NCBI GenBank assembly: GCA_003219395.1
Contig: QHOR01000224.1
Location: forward strand, 1-6,238
DNA from: Verrucomicrobiota bacterium
GTDB lineage: Bacteria > Verrucomicrobiota > Verrucomicrobiia > Chthoniobacterales > UBA10450
Direction: 5' to 3'
DNA: 6,238 bases
The number at the start of each line of letters is the position of its first letter. Position 1 is the first letter of the stretch. The translations under genes and the position numbers were made by a program. The notes beneath the pieces were generated by a model. It searched no databases. It was given only the letters and a program-made list of their open reading frames with translations, and was not told where the DNA came from. Below, in pieces: positions 1 to 4,866 of this stretch.

Positions 1-180
1 TTAGTGATAGGTATCGCCGTTCCTCTGATCGGAGTAGCAGCCGCGATTGGCCTGATGCTGTTTTTTGTTGGCGCTATTGCCGTTGTGATGCGTGCTCGCT
101 GGTACTCACACCTACCGTGGCCGACCACGTATCTCTTGTTGGCTATTGGCTCACTCGCGTTACGACTGGCAGTCTCATGA
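1..180 (+). CDS. DoxX-like family membrane protein, C-terminal fragment
   Basis: The frame is open from the first base of the window to a TGA at 178-180 and encodes the last 59 residues of a protein whose start lies outside. The fragment is very hydrophobic. It holds one membrane segment at about residues 3-30 (rich in Val, Ile, Gly and Ala), a short polar loop with Arg-Ala-Arg-Trp-Tyr and Pro-Trp-Pro, and a second membrane segment ending in an Arg-Leu-Ala-Val-Ser tail. This layout, including the Gly-Leu-Met-Leu-Phe-Phe-Val-Gly-Ala stretch before a positively charged loop, resembles the last two helices of DoxX-like (DoxX_2) four-helix proteins. The substrate of that family is poorly defined. 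Small DoxX-like genes are often found beside ECF sigma factor/YCII clusters, which fits the genes downstream. The stop lies 15 nt before the candidate promoter at 196, so this gene probably belongs to a preceding transcript. The family call rests on a short fragment and could be another small integral membrane protein. Confidence 0.6.
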   Translation, partial: LVIGIAVPLIGVAAAIGLMLFFVGAIAVVMRARWYSHLPWPTTYLLLAIGSLALRLAVS

Positions 181-195
181 AAATTTTTGGAAAAA

Positions 196-222
196 TGTCG
201 AAATGTGTGGACGGAAAACGTC
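196..222 (+). promoter_or_regulatory. Candidate ECF42-type promoter (TGTCGA - 17 nt - CGTC)
   Basis: TGTCGA at 196-201 and CGTC at 219-222 are separated by 17 nt. This matches, from memory, the promoter signature described for ECF42 sigma factors (TGTCGA in the -35 region, CGA/TC in the -10 region). It lies between the DoxX-like stop and the AhpD-like gene, so transcription would begin near 230 and leave a leader of roughly 60 nt. The bases just upstream (180-195) are almost all A/T and form a short inverted repeat (ATTTTT-GG-AAAAAT, 183-196), which could act as an UP-like element. The same window encodes an ECF42-type sigma factor at 1906-3141, and this is the only intergenic TGTCGA found on either strand. 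Confidence 0.6.
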
Positions 223-274
223 AGCATTATGAGGTCGCAAAGTTTTCCGGCGCGATATCACACAAAAACCAAAT

Positions 275-283
275 AAAGGAGAG
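275..283 (+). promoter_or_regulatory. Strong ribosome binding site of the AhpD-like gene
   Basis: The purine-rich tract AAAGGAGAG sits 6 nt before the ATG at 290 and fixes that start. It stands out because none of the other complete genes in the window has a comparable Shine-Dalgarno sequence in the right place. Confidence 0.75.
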
Positions 284-289
284 AAAAAA

Positions 290-766
290 ATGAAAACCAT
301 ACAACCACGAATGAAAAATCCCGCGATGCTGATTCCTGACGCGATGCAGCCACTGATGGCTTTTGTGGCAGCTGTTAGGAAAAGCGGTGTGTCCCAGCGC
401 ACGCTTGATCTCGTCCACCTTCGCGCCAGCCAGATCAATGGCTGTAGTGTCTGCGTCGACATGGGTTGTCGAGAGCTTAAGAAGGCGGGGGAGACAGACG
501 AGCGTTTGTTCTCTGTAGCAGCCTGGCGTGAAGCGCCTTATTTTACCGAAGCCGAACGCGCGGCGTTGGCACTTGCGGAAGCAGTCACGCGGCTTAGCGA
601 CCAGTCGGATCCAGTACCGGAAGAAGTCTGGAACGCGGCCGCTCTGCATTATGACGAGAAGACGCTGGCCGCTCTAATCCTCTGGATTGCCACGACGAAC
701 CTTTTCAACCGTGTTAATGCCAGTACGAAACAAGTGGCCGGCGAGCAGCCGTGGAGTAGGCGCTAA
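290..766 (+). CDS. Carboxymuconolactone decarboxylase / AhpD-like family protein
   Basis: This 158-residue protein belongs to the AhpD/CMD superfamily, whose members are typically small helical, thiol-based peroxidase-related proteins in the cytoplasm. The family signature is visible at residues 41-66: LVHLRASQINGC followed by a CxxC pair at Cys52 and Cys55 and then ELKKAGE. The second half, with AAWREAPYFTEAERAALALAEAVTRL (about 103-128) and a C-terminal helix ending in NLFNRVN, is the usual CMD helical domain. In most relatives a His follows the second Cys at +4 (CxxCxxxH). Here that position is Gly59, followed by an extra Cys60. The start is well supported by a strong Shine-Dalgarno sequence (AAAGGAGAG, 275-283) just before the ATG. 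It is the first gene after the ECF42-type promoter, and the YCII gene follows after 32 nt, so it is probably a sigma-controlled redox or detoxification protein. The substrate cannot be told from sequence. Confidence 0.9.
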   Translation: MKTIQPRMKNPAMLIPDAMQPLMAFVAAVRKSGVSQRTLDLVHLRASQINGCSVCVDMGCRELKKAGETDERLFSVAAWREAPYFTEAERAALALAEAVTRLSDQSDPVPEEVWNAAALHYDEKTLAALILWIATTNLFNRVNASTKQVAGEQPWSRR

Positions 767-798
767 AGAATACGATCCAAAACCAACAACCCAATATT

Positions 799-1161
799 AT
801 GAAATACGCATTACTTGTTCACCAATCACAGGAACACTTCGATCACCGCGATGACAAAGCTGCGGTGGCGGCAGGTCGCGCTTACGCCGAGGCGCTCCAA
901 GCGGCTGGCGTCTTTGTTGCCGGCGCAGGATTAGATTCTCCCAGGAACGCCACCACGGTCACGGTGCGCGGCGGGAAACGGCACGTCCACGATGGTCCAT
1001 ATGCGGAGACGAAAGAATTTCTCGCCGGATTCGGCATTATCGACGTTCCGGACCTGGACGCGGCGTTGGAATGGGCTGCTCGCCATCCCGCTGCAGGTTT
1101 TGCCACCATCGAGGTGCGTCCGTTGATAGGGATTGGAGTCGCAGACGCCAGAACTCGTTAG
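799..1161 (+). CDS. YCII-related (DGPF domain) protein
   Basis: This 120-residue protein is a YCII-related domain protein of the DGPF type, a dimeric alpha-beta fold related to ferredoxin-like and muconolactone isomerase-like proteins; its reaction is unknown. It begins with the typical first strand MKYALLVHQ. A long helix (about 20-37) and a strand with Gly-Leu-Asp-Ser-Pro follow, then the diagnostic segment DGPYAETKE at residues 65-73, where Tyr replaces the more common Phe of DGPF. The end is the usual IDVPDLDAALEWAARHP (81-97) and a final strand with IEVRPL. Length is normal. DGPF genes are the hallmark neighbours and main known targets of ECF42 sigma factors, and one is encoded 745 nt downstream. 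It follows the AhpD-like gene after 32 nt, so co-transcription is likely. No Shine-Dalgarno sequence precedes the ATG; the leader is A/C-rich. Confidence 0.92.
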   Translation: MKYALLVHQSQEHFDHRDDKAAVAAGRAYAEALQAAGVFVAGAGLDSPRNATTVTVRGGKRHVHDGPYAETKEFLAGFGIIDVPDLDAALEWAARHPAAGFATIEVRPLIGIGVADARTR

Positions 1162-1249
1162 GCGTTATAATAGGTTGACGAAGAAACGCCTCGCCTCAGC
1201 ATTACTGATGTGACCCATGCAGCAGTGGTAAATTGGCCGTCCAAAAAGT

Positions 1250-1819
1250 ATGAGCAACATCCCAAAAAAGCAGTTGTCCGCAAAACAACGTGAAGAGCTA
1301 CTCACAGCGTTACAAACCCGTTTTGAGAACAACATGAACCGCCATAAAGGTTTGAACTGGGATAAGGTGCAGGCCCGGCTGCAAGGGAATCCTGAAAAAT
1401 TGTGGTCACTCAATGAAATGGAAAGCACCGGCGGCGAACCGGACGTTGTTGGTCATGATCACAGGACGGGCGAATACGTTTTTTATGATTGTTCAGCGCA
1501 AAGTCCCAAAGGTCGCACCAGCCTGTGTTACGACCGTGAAGCGCTCGATTCGAGGAAGGAACATAAACCAAAAAACAATGCCATGGACATGGCCGCGTCC
1601 ATGGGTGTTGAGCTTTTAACGGAAGAACAATATCTGGAGCTCCAGAAACTGGGAGATTTCGATACGAAGTCGTCGAGTTGGGTGAAAACGCCTGCGGACA
1701 TGAGACAACTCGGCGGTGCGCTCTTTGGCGATCGCCGCTTCGGCCGTGTTTTCTTTTATCATAACGGCGCGGAGTCTTACTACAGCGCAAGGGGATTCCG
1801 CGGCTCCCTAAGGGTGTGA
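1250..1819 (+). CDS. DUF4256 domain-containing protein
   Basis: This 189-residue protein matches the DUF4256 family over its whole length. The function of that family is unknown. Recognisable conserved blocks are a helical N-terminus with RFENNMNRHKGLNW (24-37), NPEKLWSLNEMESTGGEPDV (47-66), a strand and turn with YVFYDCSAQSPKGR (76-89) and SLCYDREALDSRKEHKP (91-107), a segment with LLTEEQYLELQKLG (122-135), and the C-terminal HNGAESYYSARGFRGSLRV (171-189). There is no signal peptide or membrane segment, so it is probably cytoplasmic. The conserved Asp, Cys, Tyr and His residues suggest an enzyme or ligand-binding protein, but that is inference. It lies 88 nt after the YCII gene and 86 nt before the ECF42 sigma gene on the same strand, which suggests it belongs to the same regulon. 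No Shine-Dalgarno sequence is visible; the ATG is chosen because it gives the usual family length. Confidence 0.92.
   Translation: MSNIPKKQLSAKQREELLTALQTRFENNMNRHKGLNWDKVQARLQGNPEKLWSLNEMESTGGEPDVVGHDHRTGEYVFYDCSAQSPKGRTSLCYDREALDSRKEHKPKNNAMDMAASMGVELLTEEQYLELQKLGDFDTKSSSWVKTPADMRQLGGALFGDRRFGRVFFYHNGAESYYSARGFRGSLRV
1581..1604 (+). repeat. Perfect 8-bp inverted repeat inside the DUF4256 gene
   Basis: CCATGGAC (1581-1588) and GTCCATGG (1597-1604) are perfect inverted copies around an 8-nt spacer. In the protein they encode part of the MDMAASMG stretch (112-119). The repeat could fold as a GC-rich hairpin in mRNA but may be fortuitous, since the coding sequence is otherwise a normal family match here. 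Confidence 0.5.
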
Positions 1820-1905
1820 TTTGGAGTTGCACTTTGTTACCCTGGAGTGCTCGTGTAATTGGACACCTTAATTTGAGGTTGAGAAGCTTGTTGTCTTGTT
1901 AGCTG

Positions 1906-3141
1906 ATGAGTGAATCTGCTTGCCAGGCAATTGAAACCGTAGTGCAGGATTCGTATGGCCGCCTCATCGCTTATCTCGCCGCTCGCTCGGGCGACGTCGC
2001 TGGCGCAGAAGACGCCCTCGGCGATGCTTTGGTCGCGGCGTTGAACCGATGGCCCGCCGAAGGAGTGCCAGACAAACCGGAGGCGTGGCTGCTGCATGTC
2101 GCGCGCAATCGCCTGATTGACGCCACTCGCCGAAAACAGGTGCGCGAAAAGTCTGAGACGTTTCTCCGGCAAATCGCAGAGGATGCGGCGACTGTCGCGA
2201 AAACACACGAGCATTTTCCGGACGAACGACTAAAACTTCTTTTCGTCTGCGGGCATCCGGCAATAGATCCCGCAGCGCGCACACCGCTGATGCTGCAAAC
2301 AGTTCTTGGCATTGATGCCGCGCGAATTGCGTCGGCGTTTCTGGTGTCACCTGCTTCCATGAGCCAGCGACTCGTCCGGGCAAAAAACAAAATTCGTGAC
2401 GCCGGAATTCCTTTTCGCGTACCCGAATCTCCAGAACTGGAGGAACGGGTTTCGTTTGTTCTCGATGCTATTTACGCGGGTTACACGACCGGCTGGGAAA
2501 GCCTGATGGAAACTGCTTCTACCCATCATGCGATCGCCGCGGAGGCCGTCGCGTTAGGACGAATGTTGACGCAGCTAATGCCCCGCGAACCTGAAGCTCA
2601 TGGCTTGCTTGCGCTGATGCTGCATTGTGAAGCGCGACGCGCGGCGCGTTACACACCTGAAGGTAAGTTTGTGCCGCTGGATCAGCAGGACATGGCGCTT
2701 TGGTCGGAATCGATGATCGACGAAGCTGAGCGACATCTCTTCTCGGCTGCAAGGTTGCAGCGAATGGGACGCTATCAATTGGAAGCTGCTATTCAATCCG
2801 TTCACGCTGTTCGAGCGAAAACCGGACACATTGATTGGAAAGAAATCGCTTTGCTCTACGAGGGCTTGGTGCGAATCGCGCCCAGGATCGGTTCCCTTGT
2901 TGGGCGAGCCGTCGCAATCGCGCAAGCAGGCGAACCAGCTGCTGGGTTTGCCGCGCTTGAAAAGATCTCCGCGGATCAAACGCTCAGTTATCAGCCGTAT
3001 TGGGCAACGCGCGGACATCTGCTTCGCTTACTGAACCGGAACGATGAAGCGGTCGAAGCTTTCAACCGGGCCGCAAGCCTCACAGACGATCCAGCGTTGC
3101 GTGAACATCTTCTCCAACTTGCTGCGGCAGGTGTCGGCTAG
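1906..3141 (+). CDS. ECF42-type RNA polymerase sigma factor with DUF6596/TPR C-terminal extension
   Basis: This 411-residue protein is an extracytoplasmic-function sigma factor of the ECF42 type, which directs RNA polymerase to a small set of promoters. The sigma2 domain spans about 10-80 and includes DVAGAEDALGDALVAALNRWP and the conserved PEAWLLHVARNRLIDATRR. The sigma4 helix-turn-helix spans about 107-165, with DERLKLLFVCGHPAI, LMLQTVLGIDAARIASAFLVSPASMSQRLVRAK and KIRDAGIPF. A DUF6596 domain follows (about 180-285, with LMPREPEAHGLLALMLHCEARR). A TPR-like C-terminus (about 285-405) contains LEAAIQSVHAVRA, IALLYEGLVRIAP and a clear last repeat from YWATRGHLL. The length is normal for the group. 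In ECF42 proteins the C-terminal extension is thought to replace an anti-sigma factor, and none is encoded nearby. An in-frame TAG at 1900-1902 limits the start to ATG 1906; no Shine-Dalgarno sequence is seen. It probably controls the promoter at 196-222 and so possibly its own gene. Confidence 0.93.
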   Translation: MSESACQAIETVVQDSYGRLIAYLAARSGDVAGAEDALGDALVAALNRWPAEGVPDKPEAWLLHVARNRLIDATRRKQVREKSETFLRQIAEDAATVAKTHEHFPDERLKLLFVCGHPAIDPAARTPLMLQTVLGIDAARIASAFLVSPASMSQRLVRAKNKIRDAGIPFRVPESPELEERVSFVLDAIYAGYTTGWESLMETASTHHAIAAEAVALGRMLTQLMPREPEAHGLLALMLHCEARRAARYTPEGKFVPLDQQDMALWSESMIDEAERHLFSAARLQRMGRYQLEAAIQSVHAVRAKTGHIDWKEIALLYEGLVRIAPRIGSLVGRAVAIAQAGEPAAGFAALEKISADQTLSYQPYWATRGHLLRLLNRNDEAVEAFNRAASLTDDPALREHLLQLAAAGVG

Positions 3142-3279
3142 TTCGCCACTGGAGACATTCGCTGTGTCGTGTTTGGCTGAGTTGGCCAGCAGTGTGACAT
3201 CGGTCAGACGTCGAAATCACCCGCGGGTCTGCGACATCGTGAGATCATTGAGTGTATCGGGCAGAAGTCTGTAAGAGCT

Positions 3280-3301
3280 CGATATCGAAGCCGTGATATC
3301 G
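3280..3301. terminator. Weak hairpin between convergent genes, possible bidirectional terminator
   Basis: CGATATC (3280-3286) and GATATCG (3295-3301) are perfect 7-bp inverted copies around an 8-nt spacer, in the 200-nt gap between the sigma gene and the converging amylase gene. No T-run follows the hairpin on either strand, so Rho-independent termination is doubtful. The rest of 3142-3341 holds no gene or other feature that could be supported. Confidence 0.25.
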
Positions 3302-3341
3302 GATTGACATTCAGCTTGGCTGCGTCCGCACTCAGAGACCT

Positions 3342-3866
3342 TCACGCCGGCACGTACACTGTATATCCGCGGGGAGGTGCCCAGACATTAATCCACCCGG
3401 ACTCGTTAGTCCGTTTTTCCTCCGGGGCGTTAACAGCGTCACGGCCGTTCCACGCGGCGGGAGCGAGTCGCGTGTCGTTCCACTTTGTGTGAACCCAGCT
3501 ACCGTTCCAACTCAGCCCTCTTTTATCGCCATCCCCCGGGCGTTGCATGACGTACAGGTCATCATTCACGTATAGCACTTGTGTTTGGCCAGCAGCGTCT
3601 TGTTCGTGAACCTTGATCAGCGCGTCGATGCCCTTTTGATTATCTGGCTGGGCGAGGTCCCAGTTGAAGTAATCCTGCCAGAACACACAAGGATAACCTT
3701 CGTGCGTGAGGATAAACGCGTAGGCGAGCAGCTTGTCGTTAATGATTGGACTGTCACGAACCACATCGTGGTTCTCTACGAAAGTGACCGCTTGTGCCGG
3801 TCGATCCCACATTAGCACCCCGCGGTCGGTGAGCTTGCGAAGACTGAATCCGTAGCTATCGCACAA
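3342..3866 (-). CDS. Alpha-amylase C-terminal fragment (frameshifted)
   Basis: This 174-residue open frame, counted from a TTG, is the second half of the same GH13 enzyme. It includes the transition-state Asp in VTFVENHDVVRDSP, the late barrel segments LLAYAFILTHEGYPCVFWQDYFNW and GIDALIKVHEQDAAGQ, and the C-terminal beta domain ending in WINVWAPPRGYTVYVPA. Amylase homology in this frame reaches further upstream, to about 3989, and includes the acid/base Glu of VGECWD. No ATG or GTG start lies in that extension, so the fragment probably has no independent start and TTG 3866 is only nominal. Confidence 0.7.
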   Translation of the reverse strand: MCDSYGFSLRKLTDRGVLMWDRPAQAVTFVENHDVVRDSPIINDKLLAYAFILTHEGYPCVFWQDYFNWDLAQPDNQKGIDALIKVHEQDAAGQTQVLYVNDDLYVMQRPGDGDKRGLSWNGSWVHTKWNDTRLAPAAWNGRDAVNAPEEKRTNESGWINVWAPPRGYTVYVPA

Positions 3867-3904
3867 GTCGCGCAGTCGCCAGCGCAGCGGAAAATCAAAA
3901 GCGC

Positions 3905-4609
3905 CTACCGGGTTGTCAGACCAGGCGTTCGCTTCATCGAGCCAATCATCAATTGTGCGTTCGCTGTCCCAGCATTCGCCGACGGCATACGCAGTTCCTG
4001 AATCGAACGCACCATCCAGCCGCCGTAACCTTTGACCATGTCATAGCGGAATCCATCGAACCCAACTTCTTCCAAGAGCCATCGGGCATAGCTAATTAGC
4101 TCGCTGTAAACCAGAGGCGTGCGATGACAAAGGTCGGGCATGTCACCGAACGTGGCGCCGTCCCAGGTCTCATATTGACTGGGATGAAAACATTTCCAAT
4201 CGCGCGGAAATTTGCCGCTCTTGGGGTCGAACTTCGTCCAGCGTGACTGGCCGTCGATCGGATTTAGTTCCTGCGCATCACCGCCGCTGTTATGATTAAA
4301 GACTAAATCCGCATAGACTTGTAGCCCCAGCCCATGAGCAGACTGGATAAGCTCAAGTAATTCAGCTTTCGAACCGAACCAGGTAGGCGCGCCACCTTTC
4401 TGATCGAACTCGCCGAGGTCATAGTAGTCATACGGATCGTAGCCCATCGATTTCCATCCAGCAGCTTTGTTTGCCGGGGGAAGCCATAGCGCGGTGAAAC
4501 CGGCATGTGTGATTACCGGCAGGCTCGATTTAATAAAAGTCCACCACTGATGCTCGCGATTCTCCAATTTGGGACAATCCCAATAAAACGTTTGTAATAT
4601 GACTCCCAT
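3905..4609 (-). CDS. Alpha-amylase N-terminal fragment (frameshifted)
   Basis: This 234-residue open frame holds the first half of the GH13 barrel. Conserved region I is DLVFNH (101-106), the beta4 nucleophile motif is GFRYD with Asp190, and the calcium/loop region lies between, with FHPSQYETWDGATFGDMPDLCHRTP (141-165). Residues from about 208 onward (MPSANAGTANAQLM and beyond) are out-of-frame translation and not amylase sequence. The ATG at 4609 is the likely start: an in-frame TGA lies four codons upstream, and family members begin at this point. No Shine-Dalgarno sequence is visible. Without the second half the barrel is incomplete, and an active product is not expected. Confidence 0.8.
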   Translation of the reverse strand: MGVILQTFYWDCPKLENREHQWWTFIKSSLPVITHAGFTALWLPPANKAAGWKSMGYDPYDYYDLGEFDQKGGAPTWFGSKAELLELIQSAHGLGLQVYADLVFNHNSGGDAQELNPIDGQSRWTKFDPKSGKFPRDWKCFHPSQYETWDGATFGDMPDLCHRTPLVYSELISYARWLLEEVGFDGFRYDMVKGYGGWMVRSIQELRMPSANAGTANAQLMIGSMKRTPGLTTR

Positions 4610-4866
4610 AGTTGCCGTTCACGTCCGGCCTGTTACAGCGTGGTCAGATTAAGAACAAGCAATGACTGACAAGGCGCAATCAGAAGGCGAGACGAAAGGT
4701 AAACATTTTGGGAATGGATCACGTCCGCATGTTCGTCCAATCCAGACAATCAATGCCAGGCCGGTAATCGATATAAGCTAGTGATCGGTTAAAATGACGT
4801 GAAGCAATCAGCAATACAGCGCGAAACTGATTACGAGGCCGCCCGAAGCCACGATCAAACATAAAT
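4610..4866. other. Divergent intergenic region, no gene recognised
   Basis: These 257 nt separate the - strand amylase from the + strand hydrolase and should carry both promoters. On the - strand, TTGTCA (4667-4672) and TAATCT (4646-4651) resemble sigma-70 boxes, but the 15-nt spacing is short, so no promoter is called. A 68-codon - strand frame crosses this region and the hydrolase start, but it has no family resemblance and no start signal. Confidence 0.5.

Larger units (their letters stand above)
3342..4609 (-). pseudogene. GH13 alpha-amylase, disrupted by a frameshift
   Basis: Together the two reading frames make a nearly complete cytoplasmic-type alpha-amylase of about 422 residues, a glycoside hydrolase family 13 enzyme that cleaves alpha-1,4 bonds in starch or glycogen. 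The overall pattern (GVILQTFYWD at the start, SMGYDPYDYYDLGEFDQKG, FGSKAELLELI, GFDGFRYDMVKGYG, YAVGECWD, VTFVENHD, YAFILTHEGYP) resembles the archaeal/plant-like subgroups of GH13. The frame breaks near 3989. The upstream frame reads ELR and then departs from the family, ending at a TAG at 3905-3907. The downstream frame resumes with YAVGECWDSERTIDDWLDEANAWSDNP and stays open to TGA 3342-3344. The nucleophile Asp190 is in the first frame; the acid/base Glu (codon 3975-3977) and the transition-state Asp (codon 3765-3767) are in the second. Both halves are otherwise free of stops and well conserved, so the break is recent or a sequencing error. No signal peptide is seen. Confidence 0.85.

Noticed and set aside
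456..472. Further TGTCGA boxes (one on each strand) inside the AhpD-like gene
   Set aside because: They lie in conserved coding sequence and no -10-like CG(A/T)C element was seen at the right distance from the + strand copy.
1157..1163. GTTAGGC resembling an integron attC core site next to the YCII stop codon
   Set aside because: No matching RYYYAAC half-site or imperfect palindrome is found within a suitable distance, and neighbouring genes do not look like cassettes.
1161..1190. GGCGTT/AACGCC inverted repeat after the YCII gene as a terminator
   Set aside because: Only 6 bp of stem with an 18-nt loop and no T-run; the downstream genes appear to belong to the same unit.
1410..1832. Long - strand open frame opposite the DUF4256 gene
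   Set aside because: It is a shadow of a clearly conserved + strand gene, with no family resemblance or start signal.
3044..3274. Small + strand frame overlapping the end of the sigma gene
   Set aside because: Its first part is an alternate frame of the TPR region and its tail shows no recognisable protein features or ribosome binding site.
3980..3995. Programmed ribosomal frameshift in the amylase
   Set aside because: No slippery heptamer, stimulatory hairpin or internal Shine-Dalgarno sequence is evident, and the residue spacing suggests lost bases instead.
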